64,000 bases of DNA from Chitinophaga pinensis (lineage in GTDB: Bacteria > Bacteroidota > Bacteroidia > Chitinophagales > Chitinophagaceae): NCBI GenBank assembly GCA_945862385.1, contig CAMAXV010000012.1, forward strand, positions 18,672 through 82,671, in the 5' to 3' direction. Positions 54,301 through 62,555 of this stretch are shown here, piece after piece. Position 1 is the stretch's first letter. Each line of letters starts with the position of its first letter. The notes beneath the pieces were generated by a model that searched no databases, was not told the DNA's origin, and saw only the letters and a list, made by a program, of their open reading frames with translations. The position numbers were made by a program, and so were the translations under genes.

Positions 54301-55900
54301 TAAAGTAGATGAATGGATTGGGAAAGTAAGACATTCCACACCCGGTGTAGGTTTGATTTCTCCTCCTCCCCATCACGACATTTATTCAATTGAGGATCTT
54401 GCACAGCTGATTTTTGATTTGAAGAATGCCAACAGGAAAGCCAGAATTAGTGTCAAACTGGTGTCTAAAGCCGGAGTTGGCACGATTGCAGCCGGCGTTG
54501 CAAAAGCAAAAGCTGATGTTGTGCTTATTTCAGGTCATGATGGCGGAACCGGAGCATCCCCAATGAGTTCTATCAGGCATGCAGGATTGCCCTGGGAGCT
54601 CGGACTTGCAGAAGCGCATCAGACACTTGTAAAGAATAAACTCAGAAGCAGGGTTGTTGTACAAACAGATGGACAATTAAAAACCGGAAGAGATATTGCC
54701 ATTGCTACCCTGCTTGGAGCAGAGGAATGGGGAGTTGCTACTGCAGCACTTGTAGTGGAAGGTTGTATTCTCATGCGTAAATGTCATTTGAATACCTGTC
54801 CTGTTGGCGTTGCAACACAAGACCCTGAATTGAGGAAGAGATTCAACGGTGCAGCAGAATATGTTGTCAATTTTATCAAGTTCCTTACCATGGAGTTACG
54901 TGAAATCATGGCATCCATGGGTTATCGTACTATAGAAGAAATGGTAGGTCAGTCAGATGCATTGCGCATAAGGGATAATGTGAATCACTGGAAATCTGGT
55001 AAACTTGACCTTTCACCGGTTTTATACAAAGAGCCAGCAGATGCATTCACAGGATTATTCAAACAGGAAGAACAGGATCATGGGATTGCAGGAGTGCTGG
55101 ATTGGCAGATCATCGAGGAAGCAAAACCTGCTCTGGAAGAACTGAAAAATGTAGTGATTGAAAGGAACATCAAGAATACTGACCGGACAACCGGTACCAT
55201 GTTAAGCAATGAGATAACCAAACGCTATGGTGCCAAAGGACTTCCAACAGGTACTGTCCACTTGAAATTCAGGGGTACTGCAGGACAAAGTTTCGGGGCA
55301 TTCAATACCCGAGGTGTTCTGCTTGAATTGGAGGGTGATGCCAATGACTATTTTGGTAAAGGCCTGAGTGGTGCTGAGATGATTGTTTACCCAGACAGAG
55401 ATTCAACTTATGTACCTGAACATAATATTCTGATTGGCAATGTCGCTTTTTATGGTGCTACTTCAGGAAAAGCATTCATCAGAGGCAAGGCAGGTGAAAG
55501 ATTTGCTGTAAGAAACTCAGGTGCCACTGCAGTGGTAGAAGGGCTTGGCGACCATGGATGCGAATACATGACCGGAGGTACAGTTGTAGTGCTCGGAAGT
55601 ACAGGCAGGAATTTTGCAGCAGGTATGAGTGGAGGTATTGCCTATGTGTATGACCTACATGGAGCGTTTGAGTCGAACTGCAATACTGAAATGGTAGACC
55701 TTGATCCATTGGATGATGAAGATGTGATCGTATTATCGAATTTATTATCAGAGCACGAAAAAACTACCGGCAGTACGGTAGCCAGATTTATCCTGGGCGA
55801 TTTAGAAAACCAGCGTGCCAATTTCATCAAGGTATATCCCCGAGACTATAAAAAAGTCATGCAGAACCAAAAGTCTGTTACCAACGTGACCATTAAATAA
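51380..55900 (+). CDS. gltB: glutamate synthase large subunit
   Basis: GltB makes glutamate from glutamine and 2-oxoglutarate. The protein has 1506 residues: a short propeptide of 16 residues ahead of the N-terminal nucleophile Cys17 (ERDACGIGFVANI) of the amidotransferase domain, a central domain, the FMN-binding synthase domain (TGEGGEDEIRYEPL, SVKLVSKAGVGTIAAGVAKA), the 3Fe-4S cysteines in CILMRKCHLNTCPVGVATQ and the C-terminal GXGXG-rich beta-helix (GLGDHGCEYMTGGTVVVLG). The small subunit gene follows by 7 bp. The 148-bp gap before it has no exact -7 box, so its promoter may need an activator. Confidence 0.98.
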   Translation: MARNRGLYRAEFERDACGIGFVANIKGNKNHQVVSDALTILENMEHRGACGCESNTGDGAGILIQTPHAFFFDECLKLGVHLPAYGRYGVGSVFFPKEVRLREESRDIFVRCAEELGLDILAWRKVPVNPEGIGNTARSVEPEMEQVFIACPDHVTDPMAFERKLFVLRNYASHLINNSAKKDPIGFYIASLSYKIIVYKGQLTSHQVRTYFPDLSNKKLVSALGLVHSRFATNTFPSWKLAQPFRYIAHNGEINTLQGNLNWIKTNEKGFTSPYFTKEEMDMILPVISGSQSDSASLDNMIELLTMTGRSLPHVMMMLIPEAWDGNESMDPVKKAFYEYHASIMEPWDGPASISFTDGTMIGATLDRNGLRPSRYCVTSDDRVIMASETGALPVDPALIIEKGRLQPGKMFVVDMEEGRIISDDELKGKICSQQPYSEWLNKYKIRLNELPEPRVMFTHLEHDQVFKYQKAFGYSSEDLESIIAPMAVDGKEPIGSMGTDIPLAILSDQPQHLSSYFKQLFAQVTNPPIDPIRERLVMSLATFVGNNGNMLNEDPLSCHTVALKHPVLTNKDLEKIRSIDTGIFQAKTLQCYFRADGQPGSLKKALDRICRYAVDAAEDGFEVLILQDRAIDSDHAPIPSLLSTAAIHHHLIRKGYRGKVGIIVEAGDVFEVHHFACLLGFGATAINPYLALSSIRDMRLTGKIDTELDPEKLKKNYIKAVNEGLLKVFSKMGISTLQSYQGAQIFEIIGLNKEVVDKYFTGAVSRIEGMGLDEIAREALAKHNLGFSRKSIPVDRLPVGGVYQWKRKGEFHLFNPQTIHLLQHSTRTGDYGIFKKYSKLVNDQSEKACTLRSMFDFKPLRSAISIDEVESEESIYKRFATGAMSFGSISWEAHTTLAIAMNRLGAKSNTGEGGEDEIRYEPLPNGDSMRSSIKQVASARFGVTSQYLTEADELQIKMAQGAKPGEGGQLPGHKVDEWIGKVRHSTPGVGLISPPPHHDIYSIEDLAQLIFDLKNANRKARISVKLVSKAGVGTIAAGVAKAKADVVLISGHDGGTGASPMSSIRHAGLPWELGLAEAHQTLVKNKLRSRVVVQTDGQLKTGRDIAIATLLGAEEWGVATAALVVEGCILMRKCHLNTCPVGVATQDPELRKRFNGAAEYVVNFIKFLTMELREIMASMGYRTIEEMVGQSDALRIRDNVNHWKSGKLDLSPVLYKEPADAFTGLFKQEEQDHGIAGVLDWQIIEEAKPALEELKNVVIERNIKNTDRTTGTMLSNEITKRYGAKGLPTGTVHLKFRGTAGQSFGAFNTRGVLLELEGDANDYFGKGLSGAEMIVYPDRDSTYVPEHNILIGNVAFYGATSGKAFIRGKAGERFAVRNSGATAVVEGLGDHGCEYMTGGTVVVLGSTGRNFAAGMSGGIAYVYDLHGAFESNCNTEMVDLDPLDDEDVIVLSNLLSEHEKTTGSTVARFILGDLENQRANFIKVYPRDYKKVMQNQKSVTNVTIK

Positions 55901-55907
55901 TTTGAAT

Positions 55908-57404
55908 ATGGGAAAACCAACAGGATTTTTAGAATTCAATAGGGTAAGTCCAACAAAAATTGACGTCAAAGAACGCGTTGCTAATTATAAGGAATTTGTA
56001 AAACCTTTTGACGCTCAGGAGTTAAATAAACAGGCGGCAAGGTGTATGAATTGTGGAGTCCCTTTTTGTCACCATGGGTGTCCGCTTGGGAATATAATCC
56101 CGGAATTCAATGATGCAGTTTACAAGGAAAGCTGGGAAGAAGCCTATGAAATTCTTACTTCAACCAACAATTTTCCTGAATTTACAGGCAGGATTTGTCC
56201 GGCCCCCTGTGAAAGTTCCTGTGTATTGGGTATAAACCAGCCTCCTGTTAACATTGAAGAAATAGAAAAACATATCATAGAAATTGCATTTGAAAAAGGG
56301 TATGTCAAACCCCGTATACCCGTTTTGAGAACCGGTAAACGCATTGCAGTGATTGGAAGTGGTCCAGCCGGACTTGCTGCAGCTGCCCAGTTAAATCAGG
56401 CCGGGCATGCTGTAACAGTTTTTGAGCGGGATGATAAACCCGGAGGCTTACTCCGATATGGTATTCCTGACTTCAAGTTAGAAAAAACAGTTATTGACAG
56501 AAGGATAAGTTTGATGGAAGAAGAAGGTATTGTATTCAAATGCAATGCAAATGTAGGGGTAAATGTGAGCATCAACGACCTTTTGAGGGAATACAATGCA
56601 CTTGTGATGGCTGGAGGTTCAACTGTACCTCGGGATTTGAATATTCCGGGCAGGGACTTTAAAGGCGTTCATTATGCTATGGAATTTCTTAAGCAACAAA
56701 ATAAACTGGTTGCCGGGAGTGATCCACTTGCAAACCAAAAGCTTGAAAGTAATATTGCACCTGAATTGATCAGCGCAAGAGGTAAAAATGTAGTTGTAAT
56801 TGGAGGAGGTGATACCGGAAGTGATTGTGTGGGTACCTCAAACAGACAGGAAGCACTTCATGTTACACAGTTTGAGCTGATGCCCAAGCCTCCGGAAAGT
56901 AGAAATATGCAGATGCCATGGCCAACTTACCCAATGGTTCTCAAGACCACCTCTTCTCATGAAGAAGGTTGTGAAAGGCAATGGGCTATTGCTACAAAGG
57001 AATTCATGGGTAATGAAAAGGGTGAGTTGACTGCACTGAAAACAGTTGAACTGGAATGGAAATTTGAAGATAACAGACCCGGAAAATTTATGGAAAAAGC
57101 CGGTACAGAGAAAATTATTCCCTGTGAACTTGTTTTACTTGCCATGGGCTTTGTTTCACCCCAGCAGACCGGCATGATTGAAGAATTGGATGTTGAGCTT
57201 GATGAAAGAGGCAATGTCAAGGCAACTGAGAAGGACTTCCGCACAAGCATATCCAAAATATTCACTTGCGGAGATATGCGCAGAGGTCAGTCACTCGTGG
57301 TCTGGGCGATCAGTGAAGGACGCGAATGTGCTCGTAAGGTCGATGAATTCCTTATGGGAACGTCTCTTTTAGAAAAGAAAGACAGCAGCCTACTCATCAA
57401 TTAA
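55908..57404 (+). CDS. gltD: glutamate synthase small subunit
   Basis: GltD (498 residues) oxidises NADPH and sends electrons through two 4Fe-4S clusters to GltB. The cluster cysteines are in CMNCGVPFCHHGCPLGN and CPAPCESSCVLGI. FAD binds at IGSGPAGLAAAAQL near 150, with PGGLLRYGIPDFK, and NADPH at the second Rossmann motif GGGDTGSDCVGT. ATG 55908 gives the normal MGKPTGFLEF start; an in-frame TTG at 55902 adds only two residues. It forms one operon with gltB and ends at an intrinsic terminator. Confidence 0.97.
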   Translation: MGKPTGFLEFNRVSPTKIDVKERVANYKEFVKPFDAQELNKQAARCMNCGVPFCHHGCPLGNIIPEFNDAVYKESWEEAYEILTSTNNFPEFTGRICPAPCESSCVLGINQPPVNIEEIEKHIIEIAFEKGYVKPRIPVLRTGKRIAVIGSGPAGLAAAAQLNQAGHAVTVFERDDKPGGLLRYGIPDFKLEKTVIDRRISLMEEEGIVFKCNANVGVNVSINDLLREYNALVMAGGSTVPRDLNIPGRDFKGVHYAMEFLKQQNKLVAGSDPLANQKLESNIAPELISARGKNVVVIGGGDTGSDCVGTSNRQEALHVTQFELMPKPPESRNMQMPWPTYPMVLKTTSSHEEGCERQWAIATKEFMGNEKGELTALKTVELEWKFEDNRPGKFMEKAGTEKIIPCELVLLAMGFVSPQQTGMIEELDVELDERGNVKATEKDFRTSISKIFTCGDMRRGQSLVVWAISEGRECARKVDEFLMGTSLLEKKDSSLLIN

Positions 57405-57423
57405 TATTTTATTTATACCAAGT

Positions 57424-57456
57424 AAAGCCAGGCAAAACAAATTGTCTGGCTTTTTT
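57424..57456 (+). terminator. Rho-independent terminator of the gltBD operon
   Basis: An 11-bp stem (AAAGCCAGGCA at 57424-57434 with TGTCTGGCTTT at 57443-57453, one G-U pair) and an 8-nt loop are followed by a T run to 57456. It lies 19 bp after the gltD stop. Confidence 0.85.
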
Positions 57457-57462
57457 GCGTAC

Positions 57463-57489
57463 TACATATTATGTTTTTTCATATGTGTA
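57463..57489 (+). repeat. palindromic element, copy 1, upstream of the ammonium transporter gene
   Basis: A 27-bp element TACATATTATG-T6-CATATGTGTA with arms resembling an inverted repeat (TACATAT/ATATGTGTA). A second copy at 57585-57611 differs at three positions; two of them (G to A at position 11, C to T at position 18) are symmetric in the palindrome. Confidence 0.55.
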
Positions 57490-57584
57490 TATTTTTATTT
57501 TCTGTTTATTAGCTCAAAAAAATCATTTTAAATTCTTATAATACTGATTTACAATATATTAATTAATTTTTGGCCCACACCAAA

Positions 57585-57611
57585 TACATATTATATTTTT
57601 TTATATATGTA
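57585..57611 (+). repeat. palindromic element, copy 2, next to the -33 box of the ammonium transporter gene
   Basis: TACATATTATA-T7-ATATATGTA repeats copy 1, starting 122 bp downstream of it, and ends 5 bp before the -33 element TTTG of the transporter promoter. The placement suits a regulator-binding site. Confidence 0.55.
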
Positions 57612-57616
57612 ATATT

Positions 57617-57649
57617 TTTGGTTTTACAGGTTACTTTTCATTAGTTTTG
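57617..57649 (+). promoter_or_regulatory. promoter of the ammonium transporter gene (TTTG-21-TAGTTTTG)
   Basis: TTTG at 57617-57620 and an exact -7 box TAGTTTTG at 57642-57649 are 21 bp apart; the ATG follows 37 bp later. The palindromic repeat copy 2 abuts the -33 side. Confidence 0.55.
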
Positions 57650-57686
57650 GGATCAATAATCGAAACTAAACCCAAAATTGAATAAA

Positions 57687-59036
57687 ATGAATGCAAAATT
57701 TCTAAGAGACAAACTTCCTTTTTTTGTTCTTGCTGCAATTTCGATTGCTGCCATTTTTGTTCCTGTGCTTCCAAATTTTGAAGATACGGAGGGTGCATAC
57801 AATGGAGCCGACATTACCTGGGTATTGATTGCAACAGCACTTGTTTTTCTGATGACACCAGGACTGGCATTTTTTTATGGCGGAATGGTTCACAGAAAAA
57901 ATGTGATTTCAACAATGATCAAGAGTACAGTTGCAGCTGGTGTAGTAACTGTGATCTGGATCACCTTTGGATTCAGCCTTAGCTTTGGAGACTCGATAGG
58001 CGGATTTATTGGGAACCCGATGACTAACTTCTTTTTCAAGGATGTCAGCAATGCTGCACCCTGGAGTCTTGCACCAACAATTCCAAAAACACTTTTCGCA
58101 TTGTTTCAACTGATGTTTGCCATCATCACACCAGGCTTGGTTGTGGGTGCTCTTGCTGAACGTGTTAAGTTTACTTCTTATATACTCTTTATTATCCTTT
58201 TCAGCATCCTGGTTTATGCCCCATTGGCACACTGGAGCTGGCATCCAGAAGGATTCCTGTTCAAAATGGGTGCTCTTGACTTTGCAGGAGGAACTGTTGT
58301 TCATATTTCTGCAGGTTGTGCTGCTTTGGCTGGTGCATTGGTGTTGAAGCGCAGAAAAGCACACATGGAAGGCGTTGAAATACCTCCTGCCAATGTTCCA
58401 TATGTTTTAATCGGAACCGGACTATTGTGGTTTGGCTGGTTTGGCTTCAATGCAGGTTCTGCACTCGGCGCAAATGGACTTGCGGTATCTGCTTTTGCTA
58501 CAACAAATACAGCAGCAGCAGCAGCGGGACTTTCCTGGATGTTCTTCGATGTAATGAAAGGTAAAAAGCCTTCAGTAATGGGCTTCTGTATAGGTGCTGT
58601 GGTTGGATTGGTAGCCATAACTCCTGGCGCTGGATTTGTTGGAATCCCACAAAGCATATTCATTGGTGTGATTGCTGCTATTATTTCCAACATTGCTGTT
58701 TTTTACAAACAGAAGTCTACACTTGATGATACCCTCGATGTATTTCCTTGCCATGGTTTAGGTGGTATAGTAGGTATGATTTTAACTGGTGTATTTGCTA
58801 CAAAGGCAGTTAACAGTGCTGGAAATGATGGCTTGTTCTATGGAAACACAGATTTCTTCCTTACCCAGTTGAAGGCAATGGGAATTGCTGTGGCTTATTC
58901 CTTTGTTGTATCATTTCTAATTTTCAAGTTTATCAATCTTATTCAGCCATTGAGGGTTAGTGAAGAAGAAGAAGAACTGGGACTGGATGCTACGCAACAT
59001 GATGAAAAATACGGAAGAAATCCACAAAAAGGATAA
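57687..59036 (+). CDS. amt: ammonium transporter
   Basis: This Amt/MEP/Rh-family channel has about 449 residues and 11 or 12 helices plus an N-terminal hydrophobic segment (LPFFVLAAISIAAIFVPVL). Family motifs are DITWVLIATALVFLMTPGLA with FFYGG, FAGGTVVHISAGCAALAGAL carrying the first pore His, LLWFGWFGFNAGSA, and DVFPCHGLGGIVGMILTGVF with the second pore His. Import of ammonium fits the adjacent glutamate synthase operon. No P-II (GlnB/GlnK) gene follows, although P-II usually gates Amt. ATG 57687 is preferred to the in-frame TTG at 57678. A porin gene follows after a hairpin. Confidence 0.96.
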   Translation: MNAKFLRDKLPFFVLAAISIAAIFVPVLPNFEDTEGAYNGADITWVLIATALVFLMTPGLAFFYGGMVHRKNVISTMIKSTVAAGVVTVIWITFGFSLSFGDSIGGFIGNPMTNFFFKDVSNAAPWSLAPTIPKTLFALFQLMFAIITPGLVVGALAERVKFTSYILFIILFSILVYAPLAHWSWHPEGFLFKMGALDFAGGTVVHISAGCAALAGALVLKRRKAHMEGVEIPPANVPYVLIGTGLLWFGWFGFNAGSALGANGLAVSAFATTNTAAAAAGLSWMFFDVMKGKKPSVMGFCIGAVVGLVAITPGAGFVGIPQSIFIGVIAAIISNIAVFYKQKSTLDDTLDVFPCHGLGGIVGMILTGVFATKAVNSAGNDGLFYGNTDFFLTQLKAMGIAVAYSFVVSFLIFKFINLIQPLRVSEEEEELGLDATQHDEKYGRNPQKG

Positions 59037-59049
59037 TTCAAAATAAACA

Positions 59050-59100
59050 GGGCACAGCGCATGGCGGTGTTGGACTAGAACATTCGCCACTGCTGTACCC
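59050..59100 (+). other. intercistronic hairpin between the ammonium transporter and porin genes
   Basis: Three paired blocks are nested: GGG 59050-59052 with CCC 59098-59100, ACAGC 59054-59058 with GCTGT 59092-59096, and TGGCG 59062-59066 with CGCCA 59085-59089, around an 18-nt loop. It starts 13 nt after the amt stop. Only a weak T tract (CTCTTTT) follows, so it could be a partial terminator, a processing site or an mRNA-stabilising element. Confidence 0.5.
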
Positions 59101-59127
59101 CTCTTTTAAGAACTAAAAACCAAAACA

Positions 59128-60207
59128 ATGATACGAAATCTTTACCTAATTGCTTCTATTGCCATTCTCCCTTTTACTACGCTGGCTCAAACAACAACAG
59201 AAACCCAACCAGCTGAAGAAAAGTCTTCGAACTTCACCTTTACTGGTTCAATTGATGGTTATTTTCGATCTGACTTCAGTAAAACTGCCTCTAATAACAG
59301 AACAAGTTTTACGAATAGTAATGGCAAAGTTGCTTTGGGTATGTTATCTGCAAAAGTGGATTACGCTTCAGGCAAATTCTCTGCCACTGCTGATTTTGGC
59401 GCGGGTAAAAGAGCAAAAGAATTTGCGTACAACGACAATGGTATCCTGTCTTATGTAAAACAACTGAATGTTGCTTTTGTGGCAACAGATTGGTTGAAAT
59501 TCACAGCGGGAACATGGGCCACTCATGTTGGATATGAATTGGTAGATGCGTATGCAAACAGAAACTACAGCATGTCTTATATGTTTTCTTATGGTCCGTT
59601 TTTACATACTGGTCTGAAATCTGATCTCACTTTTGGTAGTACTGGCATTATGATCGGTGTTGCAAATCCAACCGACTACAGAAAGGCTCCTGATGGCAAC
59701 AAAAAATCTTTGTTGTTGCAGGTTAGTCAGGCTATAACAGATGATATAAAGGTTTATGTGAATTATGTAGGCGGTCAACGTCCGGCTGATGAAGCTAAAA
59801 TCAGGCAATTTGATGTAGTTTTTACAGCCAAAATAAATAACCAATTTAATCTGGGATACAATGGGACAATCAACAGTACATCTGCTAAGACATCAGGAAC
59901 ATATGGCGATGCCAGTTCCTGGTCTGGGTCAGCGCTATATCTTAACTATGACCCTGCCAAGAAGTTCGGGATTACATTAAGATCAGAAGTATTTGGTGAT
60001 AAAAATCAACTCTCAGCACTCGGAGCTGCAGCATCTGGTGGCAATATCTTTGCCAACACAATTTCAGGGAATATCAAACTGGCTGGGTTAACCATAATTC
60101 CTGAGTTAAGATTTGAATCTTCAAACAACAAAGTATTCTTCAACAAAGATGGTGCTGCAACACAGTCAAATGGCAGTTTCCTTGTAGCATTAGCCTATAA
60201 ATTTTAG
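59128..60207 (+). CDS. outer-membrane beta-barrel porin
   Basis: This exported protein of 359 residues has a signal peptide (RNLYLIASIAILPFTTLAQ) and a mature part that alternates amphipathic strands ending in aromatic residues, with a final FLVALAYKF that ends in Phe, as required for barrel assembly. It matches the OmpL/beta-barrel porin-2 family of Bacteroidota: GSIDGYFRSDFSK, SAKVDYASGKFSATADFGAG, KQLNVAFVATDWLKFTAGTW and PTDYRKAPDGNKKSLLLQV. Its position directly after an ammonium transporter suggests an outer-membrane pore for nitrogen compounds, but this is inferred. An intrinsic terminator follows. Confidence 0.85.
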   Translation: MIRNLYLIASIAILPFTTLAQTTTETQPAEEKSSNFTFTGSIDGYFRSDFSKTASNNRTSFTNSNGKVALGMLSAKVDYASGKFSATADFGAGKRAKEFAYNDNGILSYVKQLNVAFVATDWLKFTAGTWATHVGYELVDAYANRNYSMSYMFSYGPFLHTGLKSDLTFGSTGIMIGVANPTDYRKAPDGNKKSLLLQVSQAITDDIKVYVNYVGGQRPADEAKIRQFDVVFTAKINNQFNLGYNGTINSTSAKTSGTYGDASSWSGSALYLNYDPAKKFGITLRSEVFGDKNQLSALGAAASGGNIFANTISGNIKLAGLTIIPELRFESSNNKVFFNKDGAATQSNGSFLVALAYKF

Positions 60208-60233
60208 TTTATAGTTTTGGGTCATAATCAGTC

Positions 60234-60256
60234 AGGGTGGCTTTTCAGCCGCCCTT
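60234..60256 (+). terminator. Rho-independent terminator of the porin gene
   Basis: A 9-bp GC-rich stem (AGGGTGGCT at 60234-60242 with AGCCGCCCT at 60247-60255, one G-U pair) and a TTTC loop are followed by TCTTTATTTTTT, 27 bp after the stop. Confidence 0.8.
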
Positions 60257-60258
60257 CT

Positions 60259-61566
60259 TTATTTTTTACGGAAAAATATCCTCACCGGAACACCTTTGAA
60301 ATTGAACTTTTCCCTGAGCTGATTTTCAAGATAATTACGATATGGATTTTTTATATCATCAGGATAATTAGTAAAAAAGGCAAAACTTGGAACTGCAGTG
60401 GGTATCTGTGTTACAAATTTAATCTTGACTGAATTGCCCCTAACTACCGGAGGTCTGTAAGCTTCAATTACTTTAAGCATCTCTTCATTGAGTACTGATG
60501 TCTGGATTCTCCGCTTTCTGTTTTCGCATACTTCAAGCGCAGTTTCAATGACCTTAAATATCCTTGTCTTTTCTTTTGCAGAGATGAAAATTACGGGAAC
60601 ATCAGTAAATGGAGCAAGTCTGTTTTTCAATTCTTTTTCATAGTCTCTGGCTGTATTGGTTGCCTTTTCAACCAAATCCCATTTGTTGACTATCATCACA
60701 ACACCTTTACCTTTTTTAACGGCAAGAGAAAAAATATTTAAATCCTGTTGTGCAATCCCCTTCTCAGCATCAATCATAATCAGACATACATCGGCTTCAT
60801 CAACCGCTTTAATTGCCCTTATTACCGAATAGAATTCAAGGTCTTCATGCACTTTGGTTTTACGTCTGATACCAGCCGTATCTATCAGTATAAACTCTTT
60901 TTGAAAAAGGTTATAGTGGGTATGGATTGTATCCCTGGTTGTGCCAGCAATATCACTCACAATTGTGCGTTCAGAACCTACCATTGCATTCAGCAGTGAA
61001 GATTTCCCTACATTAGGTTGCCCAATAATGGCAATTTTGGGCAGATCTTCTCCAGGTTGATCTACATCAATTGTTATCAGATTTGATACCTCATCCAGTA
61101 AATCACCTGTTCCACTTCCAGACATTGCAGAAACAAAAAATGTTTTTTCAATACCAAGCGAATAAAATTCAGTGGCATCAATATGCCTGGCAGAATTGTC
61201 AACTTTGTTTACAACGAGAAAAACAGGCTTTTTAGCCGTTCTCAGGATTGAAGTCATCGCCTCGTCAAGTGTTGTTATGCCAGTTGTAACATCGACCATA
61301 AATACAATGGCATTTGCCTCTTCCACAGCAATCATCACCTGTTCTCTGATTTCTTTTTCAAAAACCTCTTCCCCATCAGGAACAAATCCACCAGTATCAA
61401 TTACATTGAATGTTTTTCCATTCCATTCAGAAATTCCATATTGTCTGTCTCTCGTCACTCCGGGTGTATCTTCAACAATTGCTTTGCGTTGTTCGAGTAA
61501 TCTATTGAAAAAGGTACTTTTGCCCACATTTGGGCGTCCTACGATTGCAAGGGTAAATCCTGGCAT
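60259..61566 (-). CDS. der: ribosome biogenesis GTPase Der (EngA)
   Basis: Der has two tandem GTPase domains and a KH-like C-terminus and is needed for 50S subunit assembly. In this 435-residue protein the first domain has GRPNVGKST (near 10), DTPGVTRDRQ and NKVD, the second GQPNVGKSS (near 182), DIAGTTRDT, DTAGIRRK and NKWD; the KH-like part ends LREKFNFKGVPVRIFFRKK. It lies 30 bp downstream of an unknown secreted-protein gene on the same strand, with era 144 bp further upstream. Confidence 0.98.
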   Translation of the reverse strand: MPGFTLAIVGRPNVGKSTFFNRLLEQRKAIVEDTPGVTRDRQYGISEWNGKTFNVIDTGGFVPDGEEVFEKEIREQVMIAVEEANAIVFMVDVTTGITTLDEAMTSILRTAKKPVFLVVNKVDNSARHIDATEFYSLGIEKTFFVSAMSGSGTGDLLDEVSNLITIDVDQPGEDLPKIAIIGQPNVGKSSLLNAMVGSERTIVSDIAGTTRDTIHTHYNLFQKEFILIDTAGIRRKTKVHEDLEFYSVIRAIKAVDEADVCLIMIDAEKGIAQQDLNIFSLAVKKGKGVVMIVNKWDLVEKATNTARDYEKELKNRLAPFTDVPVIFISAKEKTRIFKVIETALEVCENRKRRIQTSVLNEEMLKVIEAYRPPVVRGNSVKIKFVTQIPTAVPSFAFFTNYPDDIKNPYRNYLENQLREKFNFKGVPVRIFFRKK

Positions 61567-61596
61567 TTTTTGTTTTTTGGGGTAATTAAATACCTG

Positions 61597-62364
61597 TTAT
61601 TTATATGCTATTTCGAAATTCCATCTCCTGATTAATGCGATAAGATCTTCTTCCCTTTTGGGGTTGAGCCGATTTTGTTCAGCCCATTTGAGTAATGTTC
61701 CTCGGTCTCCTAGTAAATCTGCAATACCAGACAGGTTCATCTTTTTAATCAGCCGCACGTCTTTTTCATCTGAAAGAAAATAATGCACTGTATTTGCAAA
61801 ATAATACCTTTTCAATGTTCCAAACATTGAGTCTGCCGAGGCAACATATCTTTTGGTGTACTTGAATAATTTGACTTTTCCGTTCACCATTTCTTCGACA
61901 TAATCGGCAATGGGACGGTTATTCAGCTGCATACCCGGAATATTTCTTTCAAATATGGCCAGTGTATCTTTGGCTTCATTATCCGAAAAAATCACCACCC
62001 GCTTTGAAAATGATGCCGGAGCCACATATTCATTGTCTTTTTCACCAATGAAATAAACTTCCTGAGAAGCCAAATTCAATTTAACCTGCATACGTCCGCT
62101 ATATTTACCATTTGCACCAAATAAATCTGCCGTTTGATATTGGTCTATGTAAAACGGACTGCCTTTAATGGAAGTATAAGGAAGTCTACCTGAATTACTA
62201 TTCTGCTGCACACCTTCAAAGTTAACTTCATGAACTGCGAGTGTAAATGCCGCGTTACTGAAATCAGAAACAGGCAGATAACCCGATCCTGTTTGTCCAT
62301 ATACGAAAGGTATGGACAAACAGGAGAAGATGAACAGTATATATTTCATGATGAACTGCTTCAT
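61597..62364 (-). CDS. secreted protein of unknown function (paralogue of 35512-36225)
   Basis: The product has about 255 residues. From ATG 62364 or 62349 it starts with a clear signal peptide (KYILFIFSCLSIPFVYGQ); the frame extends to 62412 but the extra residues precede the -7 box. The mature part includes YTSIKGSPFYIDQYQTADLF, MQVKLNLASQEVYFIGEKDN, VVIFSDNEAK and a helical C-terminus (IADLLGDRGTLLKWAEQNRL). It matches the protein at 35512-36225 in architecture and in the KGSP and LNLxxxEVYF segments. Position between der and era is probably incidental. Confidence 0.75.
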   Translation of the reverse strand: MKQFIMKYILFIFSCLSIPFVYGQTGSGYLPVSDFSNAAFTLAVHEVNFEGVQQNSNSGRLPYTSIKGSPFYIDQYQTADLFGANGKYSGRMQVKLNLASQEVYFIGEKDNEYVAPASFSKRVVIFSDNEAKDTLAIFERNIPGMQLNNRPIADYVEEMVNGKVKLFKYTKRYVASADSMFGTLKRYYFANTVHYFLSDEKDVRLIKKMNLSGIADLLGDRGTLLKWAEQNRLNPKREEDLIALIRRWNFEIAYK

Positions 62365-62385
62365 GCTGAATTTTTTATCTACAGA

Positions 62386-62393
62386 CAAAGGTA
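62386..62393 (-). promoter_or_regulatory. -7 promoter box (TACCTTTG) for the secreted protein gene
   Basis: This exact TAnnTTTG match on the minus strand lies 21 bp before ATG 62364, so the longer reading from 62412 is unlikely. Confidence 0.45.
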
Positions 62394-62555
62394 CAAAATA
62401 GGCATCAATCATTGCTGTTGACCCCTATATTGATCAAAGTGGACCCAATGATTGTATAGTAGCCATCATTAGGATGCACGACAAACAAAAAGATGAACCG
62501 TTTATTTTCTTATACCGCAACTTGTTATAAAAAAAATAGTATAGCAGATAAACTC

